Counted from the first letter of the stretch, positions 34,851 through 44,130 are shown. The stretch is DNA of 64,000 nt from Clostridia bacterium (GCA_017504165.1 JAFVRR010000006.1:124001-188000); one strand, 5' to 3'. A program made the numbers and translations. Notes: generated by a model not told the origin, from the sequence alone.

Positions 34851-35426
34851 TTAGACAGTTAAAAGTTCTTTTTCTTTATCGCCGATTACCTTATCAACCG
34901 CCTCAACCATTTTTGAAGTAAGTTTTTCAATTTGAGATTCGTAATCGCTAAATTGGTCTTCAGTTATTTCTTTAGCGGTTTTAAGTTTTTTGAAACTTTC
35001 AAGACCGTCACGACGGATATTACGTAATGCAACCTTACCGTCTTCACCCATCTTTTTAACTTGTTTTACGATTTCACGACGACGTTCGTCTGTAAGCATT
35101 GGGAAAACAAGCCTAATAACGTTACCGTCGTTAGTTGGGTTAATGCCGATATTAGAAAGTTGAATAGCCTTTTCTACCGATTTAAGTAAAGACTTATCCC
35201 AAGGAGAAATAACTAAACATTGACCGTCTGACACCGAAATGTTACCAATTTGGTTAATAGGCGACATTGCGCCGTATGCCTCTACTTGAATTTTATCTAA
35301 AATGTGTGGATTGGCGCGACCTGCTCTAATTTGTAAAACGTCTGCTTTTAAAACGTCAAGCGATTTGCCCATTCTTTCTTCCACTTCCATAATCATCATA
35401 TCTAAAGTTTCAAAATCTACTGCCAT
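34851..35426 (-). CDS. frr: Ribosome recycling factor
   Basis: A 191-residue RRF that splits post-termination ribosomes with EF-G. The helical bundle shows the LQIRAGRANP motif (about 45-54) and DERRREIVKQVKKMGED near residues 112-128. The length is slightly above the usual 185. AAGGAG precedes the ATG at 35426. Confidence 0.97.
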   Translation of the reverse strand: MAVDFETLDMMIMEVEERMGKSLDVLKADVLQIRAGRANPHILDKIQVEAYGAMSPINQIGNISVSDGQCLVISPWDKSLLKSVEKAIQLSNIGINPTNDGNVIRLVFPMLTDERRREIVKQVKKMGEDGKVALRNIRRDGLESFKKLKTAKEITEDQFSDYESQIEKLTSKMVEAVDKVIGDKEKELLTV

Positions 35427-35644
35427 AATAAAATCTCCTTAATTATAGTATTTTATACTTATACACTATTATTGTATATTAAATAACTAAATTTGTAAAG
35501 AGTTTTTTAATTTTTAACATTTATTTATTTTATTTATGCTAATTAAACTAAACCAACCCTACGCTTTAATAAAATACCACGCCAAACTAAATTGAAATTA
35601 AATATAGACAACTAAATTTTATTCTGCTTTTCATTAAAATTTAA

Positions 35645-35670
35645 AACTCCCCCGATATTTCGGGGGAGTT
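35645..35670 (-). terminator. Terminator after the 216-residue membrane protein gene
   Basis: A perfect GC-rich stem AACTCCCCCGA / TCGGGGGAGTT with a TATT loop, 19 bases beyond the stop. It separates the RHS debris region from frr. The stretch 35427-35644 contains nothing else I can support. Confidence 0.85.
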
Positions 35671-35688
35671 ATCGCTACGATATATTAT

Positions 35689-36339
35689 TCATTTACTTTT
35701 TGATAATTTTCTTTGATAAATTTTTTCGTATTTTTCAAGGTCTTTATTATCTTTTTCAGTTAGCCCACAAAATTGTTCCTTTGTTAAATATTGCCGTAAA
35801 AAATTATAGTTGCTTTTACTACCAGAAAGAAGTATTATGTTTTTGTTTTTCATTAAATTACCTGAGTATTTCACCTTTTCCTGCATATTCATTGTTTCAA
35901 TATTTCTATGTAGTTTTTTTACTAAATTTTCATCAACAAAATTTTCGTTAAATATAATTATAAATGCATTTTCTTCGCCATTTTGCAAATCGACAATTAT
36001 AGACGGAAAACACCCTGCTCCAAACTGAGATGATACTTTTGTTTTATAGATGCACAATTCATCGTTTAATAAACATTCCCTAGATTTAAAAGGAATTGTA
36101 CAAGAAAATATTTTATTGTTTTTTACTTTTATATAAATCTCAAATCCATTTGCATTTACAAAAAAAATTATTCTCCATAATAAAAAGGCTGCTAAAACAA
36201 CAATTGTCATTAACCATAATAAATTTTGTACTTCCGATATTAAACAAAACGGAATAAGTAAGATACTATAAATTATAATTTCACAAATATATATAGCGGA
36301 TGCTATACCTGGTAAAAATTTTATTCTTTTTTTTCTCAT
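35689..36339 (-). CDS. Two-helix membrane protein, candidate orphan immunity protein
   Basis: I do not recognise a family. The 216 residues have two hydrophobic helices (about 15-35 and 42-65) and a soluble, lysine-rich C-terminal half. The gene starts two bases after an RHS-core fragment (36341-36463) that ends in a stop. In RHS loci the gene behind the toxin tip is normally the immunity protein, so that role is possible but unproven. The base composition is AT-richer than the frr and pyrH genes. The ribosome site is GGATGG. Confidence 0.45.
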   Translation of the reverse strand: MRKKRIKFLPGIASAIYICEIIIYSILLIPFCLISEVQNLLWLMTIVVLAAFLLWRIIFFVNANGFEIYIKVKNNKIFSCTIPFKSRECLLNDELCIYKTKVSSQFGAGCFPSIIVDLQNGEENAFIIIFNENFVDENLVKKLHRNIETMNMQEKVKYSGNLMKNKNIILLSGSKSNYNFLRQYLTKEQFCGLTEKDNKDLEKYEKIYQRKLSKSK

Positions 36340-36340
36340 A

Positions 36341-36463
36341 TCAATACCATCCAGATAATCCCATCATATCATAGATATAATAAATTAAATTATCTGTTGT
36401 TCCAACTTTACGATTTTCTGCTATTATTGTTGAACCGTCAAGATTTATCTTAACTTTCTTCTT
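36341..36463 (-). pseudogene. RHS/YD-repeat core fragment
   Basis: The minus-strand frame reads LDGSTIIAENRK and then LIYYIYDMMGLSGWY before a stop. The DGSTIIAEN and YYIYD...G pattern is typical of the RHS repeat core. There is no start codon, and the frame opens only at a stop upstream. It overlaps the end of the 174-residue gene. Confidence 0.6.
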
Positions 36464-36971
36464 TTAAAATTAAAACTTCATCATATTTTGCAGAATATAA
36501 AATATCTAGTTTTTTTTCGCTTTCTGAAAAAAACTTATAATATCCTATGATAGGATTTCCTGCCGTGCTTATCCGTTTTTGTTTTTTCCCGTTATAATAA
36601 AATTTCAATTCTATTTGTTTTGAAGAATAACGAGAGTTTGTCAAACGTCTTGCCTTTGCGCTAAGCAATTCCGAATCTTTTAACCACTCCTCTATTTTTT
36701 TTACAAGTCTATTATTGAATATAATACGCCAAATGACCACCGAAATCGGAAGAACAAAAAGCAAAATATAACCAACAATTGCTATGTAAACATATTCTAA
36801 TGGTACTGGCTTAACTTCATTTTGTGCTAGAAACATAATTATAGCACAGAGCGATAAAACACCAAAGAATGAAAATACCACTAAAAGTATATTCAAAATA
36901 ACTTTTGATTTCCCGATAAAAACTTTACCATGTGATAACGATGACTGTATTCTATTGTTTATTTTTTCCAT
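36450..36971 (-). CDS. Two-helix membrane protein, candidate immunity protein
   Basis: The start at 36971 is preferred, because GGGGAGGTG lies seven bases before the ATG; the earlier frame position 37001 has none. The resulting 173-residue protein has two hydrophobic helices (about 25-50 and 60-85) and a basic cytoplasmic C-terminal half ending in IKEES-like residues. No family is recognised. It directly follows an RHS C-terminal fragment, the place of an immunity gene in RHS toxin systems. It shares the two-helix build with the next gene, suggesting tandem cassettes. Confidence 0.5.
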   Translation of the reverse strand: MEKINNRIQSSLSHGKVFIGKSKVILNILLVVFSFFGVLSLCAIIMFLAQNEVKPVPLEYVYIAIVGYILLFVLPISVVIWRIIFNNRLVKKIEEWLKDSELLSAKARRLTNSRYSSKQIELKFYYNGKKQKRISTAGNPIIGYYKFFSESEKKLDILYSAKYDEVLILKEES

Positions 36972-36985
36972 ATTCACCTCCCCTC

Positions 36986-37153
36986 TCAAACAAACAACCA
37001 TCTGAAAAAACTAATAACACAGAGAGGTGTCTCCCCTGTTTCATCAGTAAAATTAATTGGGTTATTGTTAGCATAAGCGTAAAGGTTTAATTGACCTATT
37101 GTTTGTGAAAGCGTTGGAAATAACTCGTAGTTATAAGCGTTCTCCCATATTCC
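36986..37153 (-). pseudogene. RHS C-terminal core fragment with truncated tip
   Basis: The minus-strand frame contains GQLNLYAYANNNPINFTDETG, read here as two parts: GQLNLYAYANNN then PINFTDETG. This is the hallmark end of the RHS core, after which toxin tips diverge. Only about 15 residues follow before the stop, so the tip is lost. The frame starts just after a stop and has no start codon. It lies 15 bases before the small membrane protein gene. Confidence 0.8.
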
Positions 37154-37272
37154 TTATTAATTTTATAATAACATAGTAAACACCTAAAATCAATACTTTT
37201 TGCGATTTTGTCTAAATAAATGCTTTGTCGAAAAATATAAAAAACTTCGGCATTAACCGAAGTTTTTTAAAT

Positions 37273-37977
37273 TTATCTTATCCAAGTGCCGATTTCTTCG
37301 CCTTTAACAACCCTTGCAATACTGTCTTCTTCATTTAAGCCAAATGCTAAGATTGGAGTTTTGTTTTCCATACAAATTGCAACGGCGGCAGTATCCATCG
37401 CCTTTAAGCCTTGAGAAATAAAGTCAATGTACTTAATCTCTTTATATTTTTTAGCGTTAGGATTAGTTTTAGGGTCGCTATCATAAATACCGTCAACGTT
37501 TTTAGCAAGAAGTATTACTTCCGCATTGATTTCCGCAGCCCTTAAAGCAACGGCGGTATCAGTAGAGAAGAATGGGTTACCCGTTCCGCAAGCGAAAATA
37601 ACAACTCTACCTTTATCTAAATGCGAGAGCGCTTTTCTTAAAATGTAAGGTTCTGCAACTCTTGTTATAGTTAAAGCGGTTTGAACCCTTGTTTGAACGT
37701 TCTTTCTTTCAAGCGCGTCTTGAAGGGCAAGCGCGTTAATAACGGTTGCAAGCATACCCATATGGTCGGCAGTAGTCCTTTCCATTTCAGTACCTTGTCT
37801 ACCACGCCAGAAATTACCGCCACCAACTACGATACCAACTTGAACGCCCATATCGTGTACGTGTTTAATTTGGTCAACAACGCGGCCAACGACTGCTTGG
37901 TCAAAACCCATACCCTTATCGCCCGCTAAGGCCTCGCCACTAATTTTGATAATTACCCTTTTATACTTTAAATCCAT
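37273..37977 (-). CDS. pyrH: Uridylate kinase PyrH
   Basis: A 234-residue UMP kinase of the amino-acid-kinase fold, making UDP for pyrimidine supply. [12 protein letters not shown] near the N-terminus, [11 protein letters not shown] and the [23 protein letters not shown] segment (cited in part) are family marks. The ATG at 37977 is chosen because AAGAGGTG precedes it; a GTG-based start six bases earlier is the alternative. It belongs to the rpsB-tsf-pyrH-frr order, here interrupted by RHS debris before frr. Confidence 0.95.
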   Translation of the reverse strand: MDLKYKRVIIKISGEALAGDKGMGFDQAVVGRVVDQIKHVHDMGVQVGIVVGGGNFWRGRQGTEMERTTADHMGMLATVINALALQDALERKNVQTRVQTALTITRVAEPYILRKALSHLDKGRVVIFACGTGNPFFSTDTAVALRAAEINAEVILLAKNVDGIYDSDPKTNPNAKKYKEIKYIDFISQGLKAMDTAAVAICMENKTPILAFGLNEEDSIARVVKGEEIGTWIR

Positions 37978-37995
37978 AAACACCTCTTAAAATCT

Positions 37996-38040
37996 AGGCT
38001 ATAGCGCGATTATTTATTAAAAACAACGCTAAACTAGCCT
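37996..38040. repeat. Imperfect hairpin between tsf and pyrH
   Basis: AGGCTA (37996-38001) pairs with TAGCCT (38035-38040), with GCG/CGC inside. It contains the inverse of the 13-mer AATCGCGCTATAG found at 7085-7097. The role is unknown. Confidence 0.4.
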
Positions 38041-38052
38041 TTTATTTTGTAA

Positions 38053-38080
38053 AAAAAAGGAACGTAAAAGTTCCTTTTTT
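38053..38080 (-). terminator. Terminator after tsf
   Basis: A perfect stem AAAAAAGGAAC / GTTCCTTTTTT with a 6-base loop. Confidence 0.85.
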
Positions 38081-38085
38081 AATAA

Positions 38086-38745
38086 TTAGTTTTTCATTGC
38101 TGCAACTTGTGCTGCAACTTCGTCTGCTAAGTTTTCGTTTTTCTTTTGTAAGCCTTCGCCCATTTCAAAACGAACGAATCTTCTAATAGAAATCTTTTCG
38201 CCAATAGTAGCAGTTGCTTCAACTACTAATTGTTCGATAGTCTTAGAAGGGTCTTTAACGAATTTTTGGCAGTTAAGGCAGTTTTCATCATAGAAAGTTT
38301 TAATTCTACCTTCAACCATTTTATCAACGATTTGAGCAGGTTTGCCTTCTTCGATTGCTTGCGCTCTTAAAATTTCTTTTTCTTTTTCAATAACGTCTGC
38401 AGGAACTTCTTCTTTAGTTACGTAAGAAGGGTTAGCAGCAGCGATTTGAAGAGCGATATCGTGAACGAGTTCTTTAAATTGGTCGCCACGAGCAACGAAG
38501 TCAGTTTCGCAGTTTACTTCAAGTAAAACGCCAACTTTACCACCCATGTGGATATAACTATCAACGATACCTTCAGCAGCGATTCTGCCTGCTTTTTTAG
38601 CGGCTTTAGCAATACCTTTTTCTCTTAAATAGTCAACTGCTTTTTCCATATCACCGTCAGTTTCAACGAGTGCTTTTTTGCAGTCCATCATACCAGCGCC
38701 TGTTCTTTCACGAAGTGTTTTAACGTCATTTGCTGTAAAACTCAT
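38086..38745 (-). CDS. tsf: Elongation factor Ts
   Basis: A 219-residue nucleotide exchange factor for EF-Tu. The N-terminal UBA-like [17 protein letters not shown] (about 10-26) and the [15 protein letters not shown] core are diagnostic. It is 21 bases after rpsB, as in most bacteria. AAAGGAG precedes the ATG. Confidence 0.97.
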   Translation of the reverse strand: MSFTANDVKTLRERTGAGMMDCKKALVETDGDMEKAVDYLREKGIAKAAKKAGRIAAEGIVDSYIHMGGKVGVLLEVNCETDFVARGDQFKELVHDIALQIAAANPSYVTKEEVPADVIEKEKEILRAQAIEEGKPAQIVDKMVEGRIKTFYDENCLNCQKFVKDPSKTIEQLVVEATATIGEKISIRRFVRFEMGEGLQKKNENLADEVAAQVAAMKN

Positions 38746-38766
38746 ATTTTTATCTCCTTTAAAATA

Positions 38767-39543
38767 CTATTCACTAATTGCTTCGTCAGCCTTCACATCT
38801 AAAGATGCGTCTTCCATAGAAACTACTTCTTCATCTTCTACGTTGTGCTTAACAGCGTCTTCACCTTGGTTTGCTTCGATAACAGCGTCAGCAATAATAG
38901 ATGCAACGAGTTTAACCGCCCTTATAGCGTCGTCATTACCAGGGATAACGTAATCGATGTTGTCTGGGTTGCAGTTAGTATCAGTAATAGCAACTACTGG
39001 AATACCTAATTTTTTCGCTTCTTTAATAGCAATTTCTTCACAATTTGGGTCTACTACGAAAAGTACGCCTGGAAGAGAGTGCATGTTTCTGATACCGCCT
39101 AAGATAGTGTTGAGTTTATCTCTTTCTGCCTTTAATGCGATAACTTCTTTTTTAGGAAGAAGGTCGAATTCGCCCGTCTTTTCCATATTGTCAAGTTTGT
39201 TGAGCCTATCAACCCTTGATCTAATAGTCTTGAAGTTAGTTAAAGTACCGCCAAGCCATCTGTAGTTGATGTAGTATTGACCGCATCTTTCTGCTTCTTG
39301 AGCGATTGCTTCTTGAGCTTGCTTTTTAGTACCTACGAAAAGAACTGTCTTACCTTCTTTTGCCATTTCAACAACGAACTTGTAAGCCTTTTCGATTTCT
39401 TCTACCGTGATTTGTAAATCAACGATATGAATGTTGTTTCTTGCTCCATAGATGTATTTTTTCATCTTTGGATTCCATCTTGAAGTTTGGTGACCGAAGT
39501 GAACACCTGCTTCGAGCAATTGTTTCATTGAACATACTGCCAT
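38767..39543 (-). CDS. rpsB: 30S ribosomal protein S2
   Basis: A 258-residue S2 protein with [19 protein letters not shown] near the N-terminus, a [11 protein letters not shown] coiled region and the [15 protein letters not shown] stretch. The C-terminal 30 residues are acidic and low in complexity. A CGGAGGT site and a leader of roughly 115 bases precede it. Ordinary in the rpsB-tsf-pyrH group. Confidence 0.97.
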   Translation of the reverse strand: MAVCSMKQLLEAGVHFGHQTSRWNPKMKKYIYGARNNIHIVDLQITVEEIEKAYKFVVEMAKEGKTVLFVGTKKQAQEAIAQEAERCGQYYINYRWLGGTLTNFKTIRSRVDRLNKLDNMEKTGEFDLLPKKEVIALKAERDKLNTILGGIRNMHSLPGVLFVVDPNCEEIAIKEAKKLGIPVVAITDTNCNPDNIDYVIPGNDDAIRAVKLVASIIADAVIEANQGEDAVKHNVEDEEVVSMEDASLDVKADEAISE

Positions 39544-39694
39544 AATAAAATACCTCCGTTATTCCTCCCGGCGCTACGTTTTACCCGCTTACCCTGCCCG
39601 ACTTAAATTTATTTTTGCAAGGACGAAGACGGCGTTTTCCGCCAGTGTGAATTTTTATCTTTAGTATCTTAACATATTTTTATAATTTTGTAAA
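39544..39694 (-). promoter_or_regulatory. rpsB promoter and leader
   Basis: On the minus strand TTTACA (39694-39689), 17 bases, TAAGAT (39671-39666). The transcribed leader holds a small GGCG / CGCC hairpin and G/C-rich segments just before the ribosome site, so autoregulation by S2 is plausible but unproven. Confidence 0.55.
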
Positions 39695-39713
39695 CTGTTT
39701 TTACTATAAAAAA

Positions 39714-39746
39714 ACGCCCTTTCGGAAATTTTAACCGAAAGGACGT
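39714..39746 (-). terminator. Terminator after the NhaC-type carrier
   Basis: Arms ACGCCCTTTCGG / CCGAAAGGACGT with one G-U pair and a 9-base loop, then a T run on the minus strand. Confidence 0.8.
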
Positions 39747-39762
39747 AATTTTATTTAATTTA

Positions 39763-41322
39763 TTATGCTTTTTTCTTTTCTAAGTATTTGATAACGAAAA
39801 TCGTACCAACAAAAAGTACTGCAACAACCGCCCACATAATAAGCGCGCAAAGTACACCGCCAAGAGTAGCAACGTAACCTGCCACAACGTAAGAAATTAA
39901 TGCGATTACCGCAACAATTCCTGCGTATGGGAATTGAGTTTTAACGTGGTCGATATGGTTACAAGCCGCACCAGTTGACGCCATAATTGTAGTATCTGAA
40001 ATAGGAGATACGTGGTCGCCGAATACCGCACCGCCAAGACAAGCAGAAACCGTTAATACGGCTAAAGTACTTGAACCGCCTAAGAAAGTAACGGCAATAG
40101 GAACTAAAATACCAAACGTTCCCCAAGAAGTACCGGTTGCAAACGCGATACCGCAAGCAAGAGCAAAGAAGATTGCAGGGAATAACGCTTGAAGTGTTGC
40201 AGGGATTTTTTCTACGTTGTTTTGAACGAATGCTTGAGCGTCAAGATATCCGCCTTTAGCGCCCATAATACCAGAAATAGTCCAAGCAAAAGTTAAAATT
40301 AAGATTGCAGGAACCATAGCCTTAAAGCCTTGAGTGAAACTATCTGTAATAGCCTTAAAGTTAACTACTTTCGTTACCATATAGTAAATAGAAACGATTA
40401 CTAAAGCGACAGTTGAACCGATTGCAAGTGAAGAACCTGCGTCACAGTTAGAGAATGCTTCAATAACGCTACCCGATTGAAGTTCCGTGCCGTAAAAACC
40501 GGTATCCCAGTTATAGAAGTAACCAGAGTAAATCATACCGCCAATACAACATAAAATCAACGTAATAACAGGTACTACAAGGTGACGAACTTTACCGTTA
40601 GGGTTAGAAATAATAGACGCGTCGTTTTCCGCAGCAGTTTCAGTTTCGCCAGCATCAAGGTCGCCAGTTTCTTCTGCGATTTGTTCATTTTTCTTCATTT
40701 TGCCAAAGTCAAGTTTAGTGTAGCAAAGAACGAATACCATAACTATTGTTAAAACAGCGTATACGTTGAATGGAATAGTTTTGATAAATGTTGCAATAGA
40801 GTCACTACCTTCAAGGTTAGAGCCAACTGCGGCAGCCCAAGAAGAAATAGGAGCAATAATACATACGGGAGCGGCAGTTGCGTCGATAATGTATGCAAGT
40901 TTAGAGTGAGATACTCTGAACTTATCAGTTACAGGACGCATAACAGAACCTACTGTTAAACAGTTAAAATAGTCGTCAACGAAAATTAAACATCCGAGCG
41001 CTGCAGTTGCACCAAGCGCGCCTCTTTTAGATTTAATTTTAGTTTGAGCCCAATCGCCATATGCTTTAGCGCCACCAGATTTTTGCATTAATACTACGAA
41101 AATACCTAAGATTACAAGGAAAACGATAATAGGAACGTTAGCCCCAACCTTTTCACTCATAACTGCAAATAACGTGCCAAGCGCGTTAATAGGATTACCG
41201 CCAACGTAGAACATTGCGCCTACGAAGATACCGATAAAAAGTGATACGTAAACTTGTTTTGTGATAAGTGCAAGAACGATTGCAACTATCGCAGGGACAA
41301 ACGCCCAAAAAGTACCAGCCAT
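39763..41322 (-). CDS. NhaC-family carrier under lysine riboswitch control, likely lysine transporter
   Basis: A 519-residue membrane protein with about 12 hydrophobic helices and the NhaC hallmarks: internal repeat with conserved Gly/Asp motifs such as CLIFVDDYFNCLTVG and FGDHVSPISDTT. NhaC-family members exchange Na+ for H+ or drive nutrient uptake. The lysine riboswitch in the leader argues that this member transports lysine, as does LysW in other Firmicutes. The start at 41322 has AAGGAGG seven bases upstream; an earlier frame start lacks it. The gene is single, ends in a terminator and is not next to lysine biosynthesis genes. Confidence 0.85.
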   Translation of the reverse strand: MAGTFWAFVPAIVAIVLALITKQVYVSLFIGIFVGAMFYVGGNPINALGTLFAVMSEKVGANVPIIVFLVILGIFVVLMQKSGGAKAYGDWAQTKIKSKRGALGATAALGCLIFVDDYFNCLTVGSVMRPVTDKFRVSHSKLAYIIDATAAPVCIIAPISSWAAAVGSNLEGSDSIATFIKTIPFNVYAVLTIVMVFVLCYTKLDFGKMKKNEQIAEETGDLDAGETETAAENDASIISNPNGKVRHLVVPVITLILCCIGGMIYSGYFYNWDTGFYGTELQSGSVIEAFSNCDAGSSLAIGSTVALVIVSIYYMVTKVVNFKAITDSFTQGFKAMVPAILILTFAWTISGIMGAKGGYLDAQAFVQNNVEKIPATLQALFPAIFFALACGIAFATGTSWGTFGILVPIAVTFLGGSSTLAVLTVSACLGGAVFGDHVSPISDTTIMASTGAACNHIDHVKTQFPYAGIVAVIALISYVVAGYVATLGGVLCALIMWAVVAVLFVGTIFVIKYLEKKKA

Positions 41323-41351
41323 AATAGCCTCCTTAAGTAAAAAATCAAAAA

Positions 41352-41376
41352 AATCACGGTCTACCAAACCGTGATT
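41352..41376 (-). terminator. Expression-platform terminator of the lysine riboswitch
   Basis: AATCACGGT / ACCGTGATT with a 7-base loop, followed by a T-rich tract on the minus strand and then the AAGGAGG site of the carrier gene. When lysine binds, this terminator should form. Confidence 0.85.
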
Positions 41377-41384
41377 TTATAATT

Positions 41385-41560
41385 ATAAAAAGTTTGATAG
41401 CACTCCACACCGTAAGCGTGACAGTTGTAAAGATATTCTCTTTACACCCAGATAGGTAAACTTGGGATTTTACCCTCTTCGGCAATCTTTCCTTTACCAC
41501 TTTATTCTAAGCCCTAATAAAGTTTATCATAAAGACTGCGCCTCTATTCGTAATTTAATT
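41385..41560 (-). ncRNA. Lysine riboswitch (L box)
   Basis: On the minus strand the conserved L-box pieces appear in order: GAGGCGC near the 5' end, then GCCGAAGAGGG, CTGGG, and the highly conserved ACTGTCACGCTTACGGTG followed by GGAGTGCTATC. It is about 170 bases and precedes a terminator and an NhaC-family gene. I see no missing core element. This is one of the better supported calls in the window. Confidence 0.92.
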
Positions 41561-41569
41561 GTTATGTCT

Positions 41570-41598
41570 ATAATACTATGAAATTTTTAATTTGTCAA
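41570..41598 (-). promoter_or_regulatory. Sigma-A promoter of the riboswitch transcript
   Basis: On the minus strand TTGACA (41598-41593), 17 bases, TATTAT (41575-41570). The transcript would begin near 41563, just before the L box. Confidence 0.8.
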
Positions 41599-41650
41599 CC
41601 AATTTAGCAGATTAAAGTGTATTTTGTGGACAAACACTCGTTAATAGTAA

Positions 41651-41677
41651 AAAAACGGCTCACAAAAAGCCGTTTTT
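41651..41677 (-). terminator. Terminator after the SulP carrier gene
   Basis: AAAAACGGCT / AGCCGTTTTT with a 7-base loop, directly after the SulP stop at 41680. Confidence 0.85.
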
Positions 41678-41679
41678 AT

Positions 41680-43200
41680 CTATTTATTAAAATATATAGT
41701 TAATCTTTTATCTAAATTTTCGCTTACGTTTTTATAAATTACGCGTTTTCCGCTTTCTTCAACGTCACCCATTAATATATGAAGTTTTTCCGCCGAACTT
41801 AAATCTATTTTAGTAACTTTATCAAAGTCAACTACAACTTCTTCGTTTTCTAATAATAAAGCGTTAATTTCTTTAACTAATTTATTTGCGTTTAAAAAGT
41901 AAATTGCACCTTGAAGTTTAATAGCGTTTTCTTCCTTTTCAATTTTAAGCGGATTTTTAAAACTTTGTATATTTAAAATAAGCGCTAAAACAAAACCGCC
42001 TAAAACGCCGTAAGTTAAATCAAAAAATACAGTTAAGAGCATTGCAGTATAAAGTACGATTGTATCCCTTATACCAAACTTACCCGTTTTAATAAACTTT
42101 TTAGGGTTACAAATATTAATTGAAACGTTAATTAAAACCGCTGCAAGAGCGCAAAGTGGAATAAACTTCATAACGCCCATTAAAGCAAAATAGAAAATAA
42201 GTAAGAATACCGCGTGGAATACGCCCGCAAGCGAAGATTTAGCACCGCTTTTAATATTTGCCGAAGTTCTAGCAATAGCGCCCGTAGCAGGAAGACCACC
42301 TAGCATAGTAGACGCGATATTGCCCACACCTTGACCGATAAGTTCCACGTTGAAGTTACTTTTAAGTTTAGTCATACCGTCGGCAACGGTGGCGGAAAGC
42401 AAACTTTCTAATGCGCCTAAAAAGGCAATAACTATTGCAGGAACTATTATTTTACCAAAATTTAAACTGGCAATCGAGCCGAAATTTATAATTGAAAAAC
42501 TAGCCGAAATTTCGCCGTATTTACCGCCAATCGTCATAACCCCAAACTTTTCACCGCCTATTAATATATTTACAATGGTAAATAAAACTATTGCGATAAA
42601 TTGCGCAGGGAGTTTTTTATTGATTTTAGGTATTATATAAATAGTAACTAAAGTGCCAAGACCGATTAAAAAAGTTGCCAAGTTAAACGACGTAATAGTC
42701 GTAGCGTAGGCTACAATTTTATCGATAAAATGAACGCCCGTACCCGTAAAACCGCAAAAATCTTTAATTTGCGCAACGAGTAAGGTTATGCCAATACCCG
42801 TAGTAAATCCCACTTCTATAGGATACGGTATATATTTAACCAAATTACCGCCCTTAAGTATCCCCATTATAATTAAGAGAATACCCGCAAGTAACGTGGC
42901 GATTTGAAGACCTATAAGCCCGATTTCAGGGTCTGCAAGGTAACCGAAAATTATAACTACGAACGCAGCGGTAGGACCGCCGATTTGAAACCTACTTCCA
43001 CCAAACGCCGAAATGCAAAAGCCTGCGATAATAGCGGTAATAATACCCATTTGAATACCACCACCAACACTTTCGGGTACGGATTGCAATCCAAGCGCAA
43101 TAGAAAGTGGCAACGCGATAATAGCAACTAAAAGACCGCTTAAAATATCGTTTATTAGATAACTTTTCTTATAATTCTTTAAACTGTTTAATAATTCCAT
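41680..43200 (-). CDS. SulP-family anion transporter with STAS domain
   Basis: A 506-residue member of SLC26/SulP with about 10-12 hydrophobic helices (1-400) and a C-terminal STAS domain (about 405-505, ending VDFDKVTKIDLSSAEKLHILM). SulP proteins carry sulfate, bicarbonate, dicarboxylates or other anions; the substrate is not readable. The helix-1 region GLLVAIIALPLSIALGLQSV matches the SulP signature, as do AAFGGSR-like and LIGQGVGNI segments. AAGGTA precedes the ATG. It has its own terminator. Confidence 0.85.
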   Translation of the reverse strand: MELLNSLKNYKKSYLINDILSGLLVAIIALPLSIALGLQSVPESVGGGIQMGIITAIIAGFCISAFGGSRFQIGGPTAAFVVIIFGYLADPEIGLIGLQIATLLAGILLIIMGILKGGNLVKYIPYPIEVGFTTGIGITLLVAQIKDFCGFTGTGVHFIDKIVAYATTITSFNLATFLIGLGTLVTIYIIPKINKKLPAQFIAIVLFTIVNILIGGEKFGVMTIGGKYGEISASFSIINFGSIASLNFGKIIVPAIVIAFLGALESLLSATVADGMTKLKSNFNVELIGQGVGNIASTMLGGLPATGAIARTSANIKSGAKSSLAGVFHAVFLLIFYFALMGVMKFIPLCALAAVLINVSINICNPKKFIKTGKFGIRDTIVLYTAMLLTVFFDLTYGVLGGFVLALILNIQSFKNPLKIEKEENAIKLQGAIYFLNANKLVKEINALLLENEEVVVDFDKVTKIDLSSAEKLHILMGDVEESGKRVIYKNVSENLDKRLTIYFNK

Positions 43201-43279
43201 TCTTTTGTACCTTAAATAAAACTAACTTATTTAATATATCATATAATTGGAATTTTAACAAGTAACTTTACTAGTTGTA

Positions 43280-44002
43280 TTATAATAATATCTTAATTTT
43301 GTCAGGAAATTTTAAATAATTATCCACTTTTATAAAGTTAAAGTCCGATTTGTAAACGGACTCGTCGTTACCGCCCGGCCCGTAGTCATCGCCTACGAAA
43401 ACGACTTCTTCGTGCAAATAGCCAAACTCTTTACAGTACTTATCTAAAGCGTAATACTTATTAAACGGCCTAGGCGCTAAATCAAAAGATGAAGAACCGC
43501 CAACGAAGACGTTATAGTCGTTAAATACTTCGGTTACGTCGTCAAGAATTGCCCTTCTCTTTTTTCTATCGGGGTCGAATTTAAGTTTATCTTCAATGTT
43601 TGCCTTTGTGCCAAGAATAGGAAAAGTTACACAACCTGAAGAGTGGAACTCTACGTTATCGCCCGTAAAAGTGGTAAAGCCGTACTTTCCCCTTAAATAC
43701 GTAACCCTTTTTTCTAAAGAGTTTCTATCGCAATCAAGTTTATTATCTTCGATAATATCTATATCTAAAGTGCTAGGGTTATACTTTGCGTATTGAAGCC
43801 CGTAGTTACCTAAAATATCTATAGGGAATTTACCCATTTGCTCGAAAATTCTTCTGCACATTCCCGCCCCTGCCATTACGAGTTTATACTTTTTTTGAAG
43901 GGCGAATAATATTTCGCGATGCTCGCTAGATAGCGGGGATTTGTGTTGGGTTAAAGTCCCGTCAAGGTCAAATGCTATAAGTTTAATTTTTTTAACGTCC
44001 AT
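43280..44002 (-). CDS. HAD-superfamily hydrolase (Cof/PMM-like)
   Basis: A 240-residue phosphatase. The catalytic pair DxD is in FDLDGTL (11-17), followed by a KK segment and the C-terminal GDDYGPGGND metal-binding loop (motif IV). The layout resembles phosphomannomutase/Cof (type IIB) phosphatases. It is separated from the glycerol-1-phosphate dehydrogenase gene by 229 bases with repeats, so an operon is uncertain. Its substrate could be a sugar phosphate or phosphoglycerol; I cannot tell which. Confidence 0.8.
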   Translation of the reverse strand: MDVKKIKLIAFDLDGTLTQHKSPLSSEHREILFALQKKYKLVMAGAGMCRRIFEQMGKFPIDILGNYGLQYAKYNPSTLDIDIIEDNKLDCDRNSLEKRVTYLRGKYGFTTFTGDNVEFHSSGCVTFPILGTKANIEDKLKFDPDRKKRRAILDDVTEVFNDYNVFVGGSSSFDLAPRPFNKYYALDKYCKEFGYLHEEVVFVGDDYGPGGNDESVYKSDFNFIKVDNYLKFPDKIKILL

Positions 44003-44024
44003 AATCTTCTCCGTATAATTTTTT

Positions 44025-44090
44025 TAATTGTTTTGAGATTCTTCGGTAGCATATCAAAGTGAGCAAGGCTCAGAATGACGTTTAGAAATT
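44025..44090. repeat. REP-like palindromic element
   Basis: GAGATTCTTCGG (44034-44045) and CTCAGAATGACG (44079-44090) look like the arms of a short palindromic intergenic repeat of a type common in bacteria (ATTCT / AGAAT). It is followed by the separate element at 44131. It is not coding. Confidence 0.4.
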
Positions 44091-44130
44091 TGAATAAAGC
44101 ACCTATTTAAAGCACTAGAAACAAGTTGGA

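Noticed and set aside
37002..37272. An intact short gene ahead of the small membrane protein gene
   Set aside because: The open frame has no start codon and ends as an RHS core fragment, so it is called a pseudogene.
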